A stretch of DNA of 64,000 nt from Hyphomicrobiaceae bacterium (GTDB lineage: Bacteria; Pseudomonadota; Alphaproteobacteria; Rhizobiales; Hyphomicrobiaceae). Position numbers and translations under genes: made by a program. Location: contig JAURWC010000042.1 of assembly GCA_030655135.1 (NCBI GenBank), positions 1 to 64,000 of the forward strand, written 5' to 3'. Positions 10,664 through 19,641 of the stretch are shown here, piece by piece. Under the pieces are notes generated by a model that was not told the DNA's origin, searched no databases, and saw only the letters and a program-made list of their open reading frames with translations. Within the stretch, counting starts at the first letter, position 1, and each line of letters begins with the position of its first letter.

Positions 10664-11236
10664 ATGCGGCTGAATGAACTCAAAGACATCGAAGGCGCGC
10701 GGAAATTCCGCGTCCGCATCGGCCGTGGTATCGGCTCGGGCGTCGGCAAGCAGGGTGGCCGCGGCGGCAAGGGCCAGACGGCCCGTACCGGCGTCGCGAT
10801 CGGCGGCTTCGAAGGCGGCCAGATGCCATTGCATCGCCGTTTGCCGAAGCGCGGCTTCAACAAGTGGCGCCGTAAGGACTACAACGAGATTAGCCTCGGC
10901 GCGCTGCAGAAAGCCGTCGACGAGGGCAAGCTGAAATCCGGCCAGGACGTTTCCACGCAGAACTTGGTGGAAGCCGGCATTCTGCGCCGCTCCAAGGACG
11001 GCCTGCGTCTGCTGGGTTCGGGTGAGCTCAAGGCAAAGCTGTCGCTCACAGTCAACCACGCCACGGCTTCGGCCAAGGCAGCCGTCGAGAAGGCCGGCGG
11101 GTCGATCAAGCTGATCGAGAAGAAGATCCTCGAAGCCGACGTCGCCAAGGCCAAGAAGACGGCTGCGAAGAAGGCAGCAAAGGCCGGTGGCGCCGCGCCC
11201 AAGCCTGCAGCTGCCCCCGCCGCGAAGGCAGAGTAA
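10664..11236 (+). CDS. rplO: 50S ribosomal protein L15
   Basis: L15 is a late assembly protein of the 50S subunit. The core has [29 protein letters not shown] and [19 protein letters not shown]. The protein is 190 residues; the last 35 or so are an Ala/Lys/Pro tail, resembling those on L3, L22 and L5 here. A 190-base spacer with a hairpin separates it from secY. Confidence 0.97.
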   Translation: MRLNELKDIEGARKFRVRIGRGIGSGVGKQGGRGGKGQTARTGVAIGGFEGGQMPLHRRLPKRGFNKWRRKDYNEISLGALQKAVDEGKLKSGQDVSTQNLVEAGILRRSKDGLRLLGSGELKAKLSLTVNHATASAKAAVEKAGGSIKLIEKKILEADVAKAKKTAAKKAAKAGGAAPKPAAAPAAKAE

Positions 11237-11253
11237 CGAACACAACGACGAAA

Positions 11254-11275
11254 GATCGGCCCCTTGTGGCCGATC
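11254..11275 (+). promoter_or_regulatory. Hairpin in the rplO-secY spacer
   Basis: Perfect 8-bp stem GATCGGCC / GGCCGATC with a six-base loop, 17 bases after rplO. It has no T-run. The spacer is 190 bases, unusually long for this cluster, so partial attenuation or an internal secY promoter are possible readings. Confidence 0.45.
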
Positions 11276-11426
11276 GGCCGCAGCAGACAAACACGGGCCT
11301 TAAGATCGCAGGGGCGGATTGGCGGGCAGGGTCGCTGTACCTATCTAAGCGGCACGAAGCCCACACGGGACGGTCAGGGGACGGCCTGCAGCCTTCCGGG
11401 GCCTCGCAGGGTCTGGAGAAGAACAC

Positions 11427-12797
11427 ATGGTTTCCGCTGCCGAGCAGCTTGCCTCGAACCTGAACTTTGGCGCCTTTGCCAAAGCCGAAGACTTGAAGCG
11501 CCGCATCTGGTTCACGCTGGGTGCGCTGCTCGTCTATCGTTTCGGCACGTTCATTCCGCTGCCGGGCATCAGCATCGACGCGTTCAAGGCCGTGTTCGCC
11601 CAGCAGTCGTCCGGCATTCTCGGCATGGTCAACATGTTCGCTGGTGGCGCGGTCGAGCGCATGGCGATCTTTGCGCTGAACATCATGCCCTACATTTCGG
11701 CGTCCATCATCATGCAGTTGATGACGTCGGTCTCGCCGCAGCTGGAAGCCCTCAAGAAAGAGGGCGAAAGCGGCCGCAAGCAGATCAATCAATATACGCG
11801 CTACCTGACGGTTATCCTCGCCGCGTTCCAGGCGTACGGCATTGCCATTGGCCTTGAAGGGTCACGTGGATCCGCGGGCGCCGTCGTACCGGATCCGGGC
11901 TGGTTCTTCCGCATGTCGACCGTCATCACGATGGTTGGCGGCACCATGTTCCTGATGTGGCTCGGCGAGCAGATCACGCAGCGCGGCGTCGGCAACGGTA
12001 TCTCGCTCATCATCTTCGCCGGCATCGTCGCCGGCCTGCCGTCGGCCATCATTGGCCTGTTCGAGATGGCGCGTAACGGCTCGTTGAATACGGCTCTGCT
12101 GTTTGCTCTCCTGCTCATGATGCTGGCCGTTGTTGCGGCCATCGTCTTCATGGAGCGCGCGCAGCGCCGCCTGCTGATCCAATATCCCAAGCGCCAAGTC
12201 GGCAACCGCATGTTCCAGGGTGATGCCTCGCATCTGCCGCTTAAACTGAACTCTGCCGGCGTCATCCCGCCGATCTTCGCTTCCTCGCTGCTTTTGCTGC
12301 CGATCACGGCCGCGCAGTTCATGAGCCAGGGTGGCCAGATGGGTGGCGGCGAATGGTTCAACACGGTCGTTGCAGCGCTCGGCCGCGGCCAGCCGGCGCA
12401 CATCATCGTCTATATTCTGCTCATCGTGTTCTTCGCGTTTTTCTACACCGCGGTCGTGTTCAACCCGAAAGATACCGCCGACAACCTGCGCAAGTACGGC
12501 GGCTTCCTGCCCGGCATACGTCCCGGCGAGAAGACGGCGGAATACATCGACTACGTTCTGACGCGTATCACGGTAGTCGGTGCGATCTATCTAGCCGTGG
12601 TCTGCGTCTTACCCGAACTGCTCATCGCGTACGCTGCCGTTCCGTTCTATTTCGGTGGCACGTCGTTGTTGATCGCGGTCTCCGTCACGATGGACACGGT
12701 TGCGCAGATCCAAAGCCACTTGCTCGCACATCAGTACGAGGGCCTGATCAAGAAGGCGAAACTGCGCGGCGCAACGTCCAATAAGGGGCGGCGATGA
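11427..12797 (+). CDS. secY: Preprotein translocase channel subunit SecY
   Basis: SecY is the pore of the SecYEG translocon in the inner membrane. The protein is 456 residues with ten predicted membrane segments. Signature stretches are YRFGTFIPLPGI, MPYISASIIMQL, GIGNGIS-like GVGNGISLIIF, and the C-terminal QIQSHLLAHQYEGLIKKAKLRG with the SecA/ribosome binding basic loops. A GGAGAAG ribosome site precedes ATG 11427. Its TGA overlaps the adk start by four bases, so the two are translationally coupled. Confidence 0.97.
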   Translation: MVSAAEQLASNLNFGAFAKAEDLKRRIWFTLGALLVYRFGTFIPLPGISIDAFKAVFAQQSSGILGMVNMFAGGAVERMAIFALNIMPYISASIIMQLMTSVSPQLEALKKEGESGRKQINQYTRYLTVILAAFQAYGIAIGLEGSRGSAGAVVPDPGWFFRMSTVITMVGGTMFLMWLGEQITQRGVGNGISLIIFAGIVAGLPSAIIGLFEMARNGSLNTALLFALLLMMLAVVAAIVFMERAQRRLLIQYPKRQVGNRMFQGDASHLPLKLNSAGVIPPIFASSLLLLPITAAQFMSQGGQMGGGEWFNTVVAALGRGQPAHIIVYILLIVFFAFFYTAVVFNPKDTADNLRKYGGFLPGIRPGEKTAEYIDYVLTRITVVGAIYLAVVCVLPELLIAYAAVPFYFGGTSLLIAVSVTMDTVAQIQSHLLAHQYEGLIKKAKLRGATSNKGRR

Positions 12798-13450
12798 TCG
12801 TCATTCTTCTTGGTCCCCCTGGGGCCGGCAAGGGAACGCAGGCACAGACACTGGCGAAGACGCGCGGCATCGTACAGCTCTCGACGGGCGACATGCTGCG
12901 CGCGGCCGTCAAGGCTGGCACGGACGTCGGCCGCCAGGCCGACACCATCATGAAGTCGGGCGGCCTCGTCTCGGACGAGATCGTCATCCGCATTATTTCC
13001 GACCGCATCCAGGAACCGGACTGCGCCAAGGGCTTCCTGCTCGACGGCTTCCCGCGCACGCTGCCGCAGGCGGTGGGCCTCGACAAGCTGCTGGAGCAGC
13101 AGGGCAAGACACTCGACGTCGTCGTCGAGATGAAAGTCGATGATACGGCGCTGATCGAGCGCATCACCGGCCGTTTCACCTGCGCCAAGTGCGGCACGGG
13201 CTATCACGATACCTTCAAGCCGACCAAGGCTAAGGACACGTGCGACAGTTGCGGGAGCCACGAGTTCACGCGCCGCGCAGACGATAATGCCGAGACGGTC
13301 AAAAGCCGCCTCATGGCTTACTACCGGGAAACCGCCCCGCTCATTGGCTACTACTTCGCCAAGGGCAAGCTAAAGTCGATCGACGGCATGGCCCAGATCG
13401 ACGAGGTGGAGCGGCAACTAAACACTGTTCTGGATGCTGCTGCGGCATGA
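12794..13450 (+). CDS. adk: Adenylate kinase, zinc-finger type LID
   Basis: Adk interconverts ATP + AMP and 2 ADP and supports nucleotide balance. The P-loop GPPGAGKGT is at residues 7-15, with the AMP-binding STGDMLRAA and DGFPRT downstream. The LID contains four Cys (130, 133, 150, 153) in a C-x2-C...C-x2-C pattern, so it probably binds structural zinc. Length is 218 residues, as for the long bacterial form. Location after secY with an ATGA overlap is standard. Confidence 0.97.
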   Translation: MIVILLGPPGAGKGTQAQTLAKTRGIVQLSTGDMLRAAVKAGTDVGRQADTIMKSGGLVSDEIVIRIISDRIQEPDCAKGFLLDGFPRTLPQAVGLDKLLEQQGKTLDVVVEMKVDDTALIERITGRFTCAKCGTGYHDTFKPTKAKDTCDSCGSHEFTRRADDNAETVKSRLMAYYRETAPLIGYYFAKGKLKSIDGMAQIDEVERQLNTVLDAAAA

Positions 13451-13646
13451 TCGCAGCGTCAGCCAGCGACGCATTGACGCGAGGGGGCTGGTCGCGCTAC
13501 AACGTGCCCGACCTCAGAACGCTTTCGTCGGGAACGGCCGCGCGATTCAACTCGCCTTGGCCGATCGCGGCGCATTTTAGCTTGTAGAAGTTCAATGGGT
13601 CGGCGTGAGCCGGCCCCGAGTTAATGCCCGCAGGGCGAAGAATGAG

Positions 13647-13683
13647 ATGCCCGCTGGGGCAGAGTCGAGGCCCCGCAGGGCAT
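13647..13683 (+). promoter_or_regulatory. Leader hairpin directly upstream of rpsM
   Basis: ATGCCC...GGGCAT form the outer stem and GGGGC...GCCCC the inner stem, separated by a 3x3 internal loop, with a nine-base apical loop. The structure ends one base before the AGGAGAGGG ribosome site of rpsM. The rest of the 247-base adk-rpsM spacer has no gene that I can support. A role in translation control of rpsM is inferred from position. Confidence 0.45.
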
Positions 13684-13697
13684 AGGAGAGGGACGTC

Positions 13698-14072
13698 GTG
13701 GCACGTATCGCAGGTGTAAACATTCCGACCCAGAAGCGCGTTCTGATCGCGCTTCAGTACATTCATGGCATCGGTCCGAAGTACGCCAAGGACATTTGCA
13801 CGAAGGTCGGCATCCCGGCTGAGCGCCGCGTCAACCAGTTGACCGACGCCGAAGTGCTGCAGATCCGCGAATCGATCGACCGCGACTTCGTCGTGGAAGG
13901 CGATCTTCGCCGTGAAGTAGCGATGAACATCAAGCGCCTCATGGACCTCGGCTGCTACCGTGGCCTGCGTCACCGTAAAGGCCTGCCGGTCCACGGCCAG
14001 CGCACGCACACCAACGCACGCACGCGCAAGGGCCCGGCCAAGCCGATCGCCGGCAAAAAGAAAGCCAGCTAA
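13698..14072 (+). CDS. rpsM: 30S ribosomal protein S13
   Basis: S13 lies in the 30S head and contacts P-site tRNA and L5. The protein starts from GTG after an AGGAGAGGG site, giving [25 protein letters not shown]. The C-terminal tail [22 protein letters not shown] is canonical. Length is 124 residues. It opens the rpsM-rpsK-rpoA-rplQ block. Confidence 0.97.
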   Translation: MARIAGVNIPTQKRVLIALQYIHGIGPKYAKDICTKVGIPAERRVNQLTDAEVLQIRESIDRDFVVEGDLRREVAMNIKRLMDLGCYRGLRHRKGLPVHGQRTHTNARTRKGPAKPIAGKKKAS

Positions 14073-14173
14073 GGCGGCTTAGAGATTTGGCGCGCTGCTG
14101 CGTGAAGGCGTGGCGCGCCGCGATGGATGAACATTACGTCTGCTAGCAGGGCAGACATCAGGAGTTCGAGACG

Positions 14174-14575
14174 ATGGCTAAAGAGGCATCCGCAGGCCGG
14201 GCGAAAGTCCGCAAGCGCGAGAAGAAGAACATCACGTCGGGCGTGGCCCACGTGAATGCGTCCTTCAACAACACGATGATCACGATCACCGATGCGCAGG
14301 GTAATGCGCTTGCCTGGTCGTCGTCGGGCACGATGGGCTTCAAGGGCTCGCGCAAGTCCACGCCGTTCGCGGCGCAGATGGCTGCGGAAGATGCCGGAAA
14401 GAAGGCTATGGAGCACGGCATGAAGGTGCTCGAAGTCGAAGTCTGCGGCCCCGGCTCCGGCCGTGAGAGCGCACTGCGCGCGCTGCAGTCTGTCGGTTTC
14501 CAGATCACGTCGATTCGTGACGTGACGCCGATCCCGCACAACGGTTGCCGCCCGCGCAAGCGCCGGCGCGTCTAA
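14174..14575 (+). CDS. rpsK: 30S ribosomal protein S11
   Basis: S11 is a platform protein near the mRNA exit. It has 133 residues, slightly longer than E. coli (129) at the N-terminus. The motifs [18 protein letters not shown] and [14 protein letters not shown] are present, as is the [11 protein letters not shown] end. A GGAG site precedes ATG 14174. The 101-base spacer before it contains an imperfect GC-rich repeat only. Confidence 0.97.
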   Translation: MAKEASAGRAKVRKREKKNITSGVAHVNASFNNTMITITDAQGNALAWSSSGTMGFKGSRKSTPFAAQMAAEDAGKKAMEHGMKVLEVEVCGPGSGRESALRALQSVGFQITSIRDVTPIPHNGCRPRKRRRV

Positions 14576-14726
14576 GGCACGATCCTAGAGACGACCTGCT
14601 ACCTGCCGGAGGTGCCATTTCGCACGCTCCGGCAGCGCTACGAAAAGACGATCCGCAATACGAACGACCCTGGTGAGACGAGCGCGGCTTTCCCTCAGCC
14701 TGGCGCTCGAACCGAATGAGGCCCCG

Positions 14727-15758
14727 ATGACGCAAGCAAGTGTACTGCAGAAGAACTGGCAAGACCTGATCAAGCCGAACAAGCTCGACATCCAGCCCGG
14801 CCGTGAGCGCAACCGCGTCGCGACCGTCGTCGCCGAACCGCTGGAGCGCGGCTTCGGCATGACCCTCGGCAACGCGCTGCGTCGCGTGCTGCTGTCGTCG
14901 CTGCAGGGCTCCGCCATCAAGACGGTGCAGATCGACGGCGTGCTGCACGAGTTTTCGTCGATCCCGGGCGTTCGCGAAGACGTGACGAACATCATTTTGA
15001 ACATCAAGGAAATCGCTCTGCGCCTCCACTCGGACGGCGTGAAGCGCATGGTGCTCAAGAAGGAAGGCGCCGGCGCCGTGAAGGCTGGCGATATCGAGGC
15101 CGGCTCGGATGTCGAGATTCTCAATCCCGATCACGTGATCTGCCACCTCGACCAGGGCGCGAACATCCGCATGGAGTTCACGGCCGACATGGGCAAGGGT
15201 TACGTTGCAGCCGACCGCAACCGTCCCGAAGATGCGCCGATCGGCCTGATCCCGGTCGACAGCCTGTACAGCCCCGTCAAGAAGGTCTCCTACAAGGTCG
15301 AGAATACGCGCGAAGGCCAGATCCTCGACTATGACAAGCTGACGATGCAGGTCGAGACCGACGGTTCGGTCAAGGCCGAGGACGCCGTGGCGCTTGCCGC
15401 GCGCATCCTGCAGGACCAGCTGGCAGTCTTCATCAACTTCGAAGAGCCCAAGAAGGCCGTCGAAGAGACGCGCCATCCGGAGCTGGCATTCAATGCCGCG
15501 CTGCTGAAGAAGGTCGATGAACTCGAGCTGTCGGTGCGTTCGGCGAACTGCCTGAAGAACGACAACATCGTCTATATCGGCGACCTGATCCAGAAGACCG
15601 AAGCTGAGATGCTGCGCACGCCGAACTTCGGCCGCAAGTCGCTCAACGAGATCAAGGAAGTCCTCGCGGCCATGGGTCTCCATCTCGGCATGGACGTGCC
15701 GAACTGGCCGCCGGACAACATCGAAGAGCTGGCAAAGCGCTTCGAAGATCAGTACTGA
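14727..15758 (+). CDS. rpoA: DNA-directed RNA polymerase subunit alpha
   Basis: RpoA dimerises to nucleate RNA polymerase assembly; its C-terminal domain binds UP elements and activators. The protein is 343 residues. The N-terminal domain shows [20 protein letters not shown]; the C-terminal domain has the helix-hairpin-helix region [19 protein letters not shown] and [15 protein letters not shown] 14727 is preferred because GAGG lies five bases upstream, whereas an earlier in-frame start adds 18 non-homologous residues. Confidence 0.97.
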   Translation: MTQASVLQKNWQDLIKPNKLDIQPGRERNRVATVVAEPLERGFGMTLGNALRRVLLSSLQGSAIKTVQIDGVLHEFSSIPGVREDVTNIILNIKEIALRLHSDGVKRMVLKKEGAGAVKAGDIEAGSDVEILNPDHVICHLDQGANIRMEFTADMGKGYVAADRNRPEDAPIGLIPVDSLYSPVKKVSYKVENTREGQILDYDKLTMQVETDGSVKAEDAVALAARILQDQLAVFINFEEPKKAVEETRHPELAFNAALLKKVDELELSVRSANCLKNDNIVYIGDLIQKTEAEMLRTPNFGRKSLNEIKEVLAAMGLHLGMDVPNWPPDNIEELAKRFEDQY

Positions 15759-15859
15759 GTTCGCTCACGCTGGCTATCCGCGCTGGCGCGCGGGCAGCTC
15801 CGCGGGGGGCGGCGCATGGGCGCCGGCGGCCCTTGGCCGCTGACCTCCGGTAGGGAATT

Positions 15860-15887
15860 CCCTCTCCCCGTTCTTACGGGGAGAGGG
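15860..15887. repeat. REP-like palindrome, copy 1 (rpoA-rplQ spacer)
   Basis: A perfect 12-bp stem CCCTCTCCCCGT / ACGGGGAGAGGG with a TCTT loop, followed by TTAGGGTGAGGGG. This is the well-known GC-rich intergenic repeat that produces false PHPNPLP-type peptides. The whole 321-base spacer between rpoA and rplQ carries this repeat and a second related hairpin; I see no gene in it. Confidence 0.7.
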
Positions 15888-15941
15888 TTAGGGTGAGGGG
15901 CAGGTTCTTGCCGCAACGCTGGGAGCTGCCCCTCTCTCCAG

Positions 15942-15964
15942 CCTTCCCCGCACGCGGGAGAAGG
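15942..15964. repeat. REP-like palindrome, copy 2 (rpoA-rplQ spacer)
   Basis: Imperfect stem CCTTC-CCCGC / GCGGG-A-GAAGG with a two-base centre and one bulged A. It belongs to the same repeat type as the neighbouring copy and probably forms one REP pair with it. Insertion inside an essential ribosomal operon is tolerated because it is transcribed through. Confidence 0.6.
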
Positions 15965-16079
15965 AGCAGGGCTCACGCCCCGCAAAGCACGACCGGCGAA
16001 GGTGAGGCCATAGAACCTCCCGCGCCACCCGGAGCTGGATTGGCCGGCCCGGATCTCAACCACGTAAGGGTGACTAGAC

Positions 16080-16508
16080 ATGCGACACGGTAAACTGGGA
16101 CGGCGTTTCGGCCGTCAGAGCGGCCATCGCCAAGCGATGTTTTCCAACATGGCCGCCGCGCTCATCCGCCACGAGCAGATCGTTACGACGCTGCCAAAGG
16201 CGAAGGATCTGAAGCGGGTCGTCGATAAGTACATCACACTCGCCAAGCGCGGCGACCTGAACTCGCGCCGTCTGGCTGCAGCACGTCTGCGCGATGACGA
16301 CATGGTCAAAAAGCTGTTCGACGTGCTGGCCAAGCGCTACGCAGGCCGCCCCGGTGGTTACTCGCGCGTACTGAAGGCCGGCTTCCGCTTTGGCGACAGC
16401 GCGCCGCGCGCCGTCATCGAGCTGGTCGATCGCGACGTCGCCGCAAAGGGCTCCGAAGACAAAGCTCGCCACGCCGAGAAGGTGAAGGCCGAGGAAGCCA
16501 ACGCATAA
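16080..16508 (+). CDS. rplQ: 50S ribosomal protein L17
   Basis: L17 is located near the peptide tunnel exit. The 142-residue protein starts [25 protein letters not shown] (family pattern MRHGxxxRxLxRxSxHRxAM) and has the [23 protein letters not shown] signature. It is the last gene of the ribosomal cluster and is followed by a strong terminator. Confidence 0.97.
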   Translation: MRHGKLGRRFGRQSGHRQAMFSNMAAALIRHEQIVTTLPKAKDLKRVVDKYITLAKRGDLNSRRLAAARLRDDDMVKKLFDVLAKRYAGRPGGYSRVLKAGFRFGDSAPRAVIELVDRDVAAKGSEDKARHAEKVKAEEANA

Positions 16509-16531
16509 GCGTTGCACCTGTCTGGAAATAC

Positions 16532-16561
16532 AAAAGGCGCCGATTGATCGGCGCCTTTTTT
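16532..16561. terminator. Bidirectional terminator between rplQ and gltA
   Basis: AAAAGGCGCCGAT / ATCGGCGCCTTTT form a 13-bp stem around a two-base centre, followed by a T-run on the + strand and flanked by an A-run that gives a T-run on the - strand. It can end both rplQ and the convergent gltA transcript. Confidence 0.92.
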
Positions 16562-16615
16562 GTTTCTCGACTGTGAATTTTCGTTTCGCATCGAACGGCG
16601 GAATTTCGCCCGACT

Positions 16616-17926
16616 TCACCGGGCCGGGAAATCCCGGCGGCCGGGGCCGATGTAGAGCTGCCGGGGACGGCCGATGCGCTGCTCGGGATCCTCGATCATT
16701 TCCTTCCACTGGGCCGTCCAGCCGATGGTGCGCGCAACAGCGAACAGCACGGTGAACATCGAGGTCGGGAAGCCCATCGCGCGCAGTGTAATGCCGGAAT
16801 AGAAGTCGATATTCGGGTACAGCTTCTTCTCGACGAAGTAGGGATCCTGAAGCGCGATTTTTTCCAGCTCCATCGCCACTTTCAGGAGCGGGTCGTCGTG
16901 GTGGCCGAGGGCGTCGAGCACCTCGTGGCAGGTCTTCTGCATCACCTTGGCGCGCGGATCGTAGTTCTTGTAGACGCGATGGCCGAAGCCCATCAGGCGG
17001 AAGCCGGACGTCTTGTCCTTGGCCTTGGCGATGAACTCGGGAATGCGTACGACCGAACCGATCTCTTCCAGCATGTTGAGCGCGGCTTCGTTGGCGCCGC
17101 CGTGAGCGGGCCCCCAGAGACAGGCAATGCCGGCGGCAACGCACGCGAATGGGTTGGCGCCTGACGAGCCGGCGAGCCGTACCGTCGACGTGGAAGCGTT
17201 CTGTTCGTGGTCGGCGTGCAAGATGAAGATGCGGTCCAGCGCGCGTGCCAGCACCGGATTGACGATGTAGGGCTCGCACGGCACCGCGAAGCACATCTGC
17301 AGGAAGTTGGACGCGTAGTCGAGATCGTTGCGCGGATAAATAAACGGCTGGCCGATCGAATATTTGTACGCCATCGCCGCGATGGTCGGCATCTTCGCGA
17401 TCATTCGATGCACGGCGATCATGCGCTGATCGGGGTCGGAGATATCGGTGCTGTCGTGATAGAACGCCGACAGTGCACCGACCACGCCGACCATCACCGC
17501 CATCGGATGCGCGTCACGGCGGAAGCCCGTGTAGAACCGCGTCATCTGCTCGTGCACCATCGTATGGTTCACGATAGTCTTGCGGAAAGCCAAGAACTGT
17601 TCGTTGGTCGGCAGTTCGCCGTGTAGCAGCAGGTAGCAGGTCGCCAGGAAATCGGAGTTTTCCGCCAACTGGTCGATGGGATAGCCGCGATACAGCAGCA
17701 CGCCCTCGTCGCCATCGATGAACGTGATCCGCGAGGCGCAGTTGGCCGTCGAGGTGAAGCCGGGATCGTAGGTGAAACAGCCGGTATCTTTGTAAAGCTT
17801 GCCGATGTCCATCACGTCGGGGCCGAGGGTTCCCGAGCGCACAGGGAACTGTGATGACTTCTCGCCGAAGGTCATCTCGGCCGGGCCCGCAGGGGCAGCC
17901 GCCACATTTTTCTGCTGTACGTTCAT
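16616..17926 (-). CDS. gltA: Citrate synthase (type II)
   Basis: Condenses oxaloacetate and acetyl-CoA to citrate, the entry step of the TCA cycle. The 436-residue protein matches the hexameric proteobacterial type. The catalytic residues fall in [10 protein letters not shown] (His), [13 protein letters not shown] (His) and NIDFYSG (Asp). The N-terminal beta-rich segment before [17 protein letters not shown] is also present. An AAGGA site lies nine bases before the start. Upstream is a plausible promoter overlapping a 20-base palindrome. It is convergent with rplQ and is followed upstream by gltX in the same direction. Confidence 0.96.
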   Translation of the reverse strand: MNVQQKNVAAAPAGPAEMTFGEKSSQFPVRSGTLGPDVMDIGKLYKDTGCFTYDPGFTSTANCASRITFIDGDEGVLLYRGYPIDQLAENSDFLATCYLLLHGELPTNEQFLAFRKTIVNHTMVHEQMTRFYTGFRRDAHPMAVMVGVVGALSAFYHDSTDISDPDQRMIAVHRMIAKMPTIAAMAYKYSIGQPFIYPRNDLDYASNFLQMCFAVPCEPYIVNPVLARALDRIFILHADHEQNASTSTVRLAGSSGANPFACVAAGIACLWGPAHGGANEAALNMLEEIGSVVRIPEFIAKAKDKTSGFRLMGFGHRVYKNYDPRAKVMQKTCHEVLDALGHHDDPLLKVAMELEKIALQDPYFVEKKLYPNIDFYSGITLRAMGFPTSMFTVLFAVARTIGWTAQWKEMIEDPEQRIGRPRQLYIGPGRRDFPAR

Positions 17927-17980
17927 GAAGCTCGATCCTTCTTCGTTCCGGTGCGGACGAATTTGTGCGGTGCGGTACGC

Positions 17981-18009
17981 ACTATCGCATTGGCGAGACG
18001 ACTCGCCAA
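17981..18009 (-). promoter_or_regulatory. Putative gltA promoter with overlapping palindrome
   Basis: On the - strand TTGGCG (-35) and GATAGT (-10) are spaced by 17 bases, about 55 bases before the gltA start. The -35 and spacer are covered by a perfect inverted repeat TTGGCGAG-N4-CTCGCCAA (17990-18009), the position expected for a repressor operator. The assignment is by eye and no regulator is known. Confidence 0.5.
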
Positions 18010-18076
18010 GCTGACTGTTGGTGCAATTTTAGGCAGCACGCCGCGATTTGAATAGGCTCACAAGCTTTCGCGGGGG

Positions 18077-19522
18077 TTAGCCTGCGGCGTGGTCCTGTAT
18101 GCGCGCCAGGGCCTCGTCGCGGCCAAGGACATCCATCACATCGAAAACCGGCGGCGACACAGACTTGCCAGTGAGTGCCGCGCGCAGCGGTTGCGCGATC
18201 TTGCCGAGCTTGGCGCCCGTCTCCTCTGCGAACGTTTTGATGTCGGCTTCGAGATCGGCCGCCGTCCATGTAGGGAGTGCGCTTAGCCGCGGTACCAGTG
18301 CGGAAAGAATGGCCTTGGCATCCGGGTCGAGCAGCTTCTGCGCTTTCTCGTCCAACGGCAGGGGGCGTTGCGCCGTCAGATACGCGGCGCCGTCGATCAG
18401 TTCGACAAGCGTCTTGGCGCGATCCTTCAGACCCGGCATGGCAGCCGCCAGGCGCGACCAGCCGTCGTTGGCATCGAGCTTCTGGCTCGTCATCGCGCCG
18501 CCCTCAAGATGCGGGAGAAGATCGCGAATGCGGCGGACGAGTTCGGCATCATCGGTGGCGCGAATGTAATGGCCATTGAGCGCCTCGAGCTTCTTGAAGT
18601 CGAAACGCGCCGCACTTTTGCCGACGCCATCCACGTCGAACCAATCGGTCAGTTGCTCCGTGGAAATGATTTCGTCGTCGCCGTGGCTCCATCCCAGGCG
18701 GGCCAGATAGTTGCGCAGGGCAGAGGGCAGATAGCCCATGTCGCGATAGGCCTCTACGGCAAGCGCGCCGTGGCGCTTCGACAGCTTGGCGCCATCTGCA
18801 CCGTGAATCAGCGGCACGTGCGAAAACTCAGGCACGCCCCAGCCCATGGCTTTGTAGATCTGCTGCTGACGGGCGGTGTTCGTCAGATGGTCGACGCCGC
18901 GGATGACGTGCGTGATGCCCATGTCGTGATCGTCGACGACGACGGCGAGATTGTACGTCGGGTTGCCGTCCGATCGCAGAATGATCAGATCGTCGAGATC
19001 CTTGTTCGGAAACGTCACCGTGCCCTGCACGTGATCGGCGACGATGGTTTCACCTTCGCGCGGGGCCTTCAGGCGGATGACAAACGGCACGCCGGCAGGC
19101 GCCTCGGCGGGATCGCGGTCGCGCCAGGGCGAGCGGATTGTCAGCGGGCGCTTTTCGGCTTCGGCCGCTGCCCGCATTGCATCAAGCTCCTCGCGTGTGA
19201 GGTAGCACTTGTAGGCGTTGCCGGCGCCCAGCATCGTTTCGGCGACTTCGCGGTGACGGGCGGCGCGGGAAAACTGCGAGACCGGTTCGCCGTCCCAATC
19301 GAGCTCAAGCCACCTGAGGCCGTTCAGGATGGCGTCCACCGCCTCGGCGTTGTTGCGTTCCCGGTCCGTATCCTCAATGCGCAACAGGAACTTGCCGCCG
19401 CGCCCACGGGCGTAGAGCCAGTTGAACAGGGCCGTGCGGGCGCCGCCGATGTGCAGATAGCCGGTGGGCGAGGGGGCAAAGCGAACAACGGGGGCTGCGC
19501 CGGATTTCGAGACGTCGGTCAT
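18077..19522 (-). CDS. gltX: Glutamate--tRNA ligase
   Basis: GltX charges tRNA with glutamate. The 481-residue class I synthetase has the HIGH-type motif in [20 protein letters not shown] (about residues 16-35) and the KMSKS-type motif KLSKRHGA. The anticodon-binding C-terminal part ends with the usual short helix. Alphaproteobacteria commonly carry two GltX paralogs, one charging tRNA-Gln as well; I cannot tell which this is. It is transcribed towards gltA, 150 bases away. Confidence 0.95.
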   Translation of the reverse strand: MTDVSKSGAAPVVRFAPSPTGYLHIGGARTALFNWLYARGRGGKFLLRIEDTDRERNNAEAVDAILNGLRWLELDWDGEPVSQFSRAARHREVAETMLGAGNAYKCYLTREELDAMRAAAEAEKRPLTIRSPWRDRDPAEAPAGVPFVIRLKAPREGETIVADHVQGTVTFPNKDLDDLIILRSDGNPTYNLAVVVDDHDMGITHVIRGVDHLTNTARQQQIYKAMGWGVPEFSHVPLIHGADGAKLSKRHGALAVEAYRDMGYLPSALRNYLARLGWSHGDDEIISTEQLTDWFDVDGVGKSAARFDFKKLEALNGHYIRATDDAELVRRIRDLLPHLEGGAMTSQKLDANDGWSRLAAAMPGLKDRAKTLVELIDGAAYLTAQRPLPLDEKAQKLLDPDAKAILSALVPRLSALPTWTAADLEADIKTFAEETGAKLGKIAQPLRAALTGKSVSPPVFDVMDVLGRDEALARIQDHAAG

Positions 19523-19641
19523 GATGGCTTTCAGATATTAATCTTTGGGCTGAGCGCTACTGCGCCGGTGTTGCGCGGCGTGTAGCATAGGCGGCCGAGA
19601 CGGGTAAGGCCCGGCGCGTTCATGCTTGGGTGGGGACCGAA

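Noticed and set aside
15749-16081. 110-codon frame on the - strand containing PHPNPLPVRTGRG
   Set aside because: This is the classic false peptide of REP palindromes; it lies in the rpoA-rplQ spacer and has no protein-like features.
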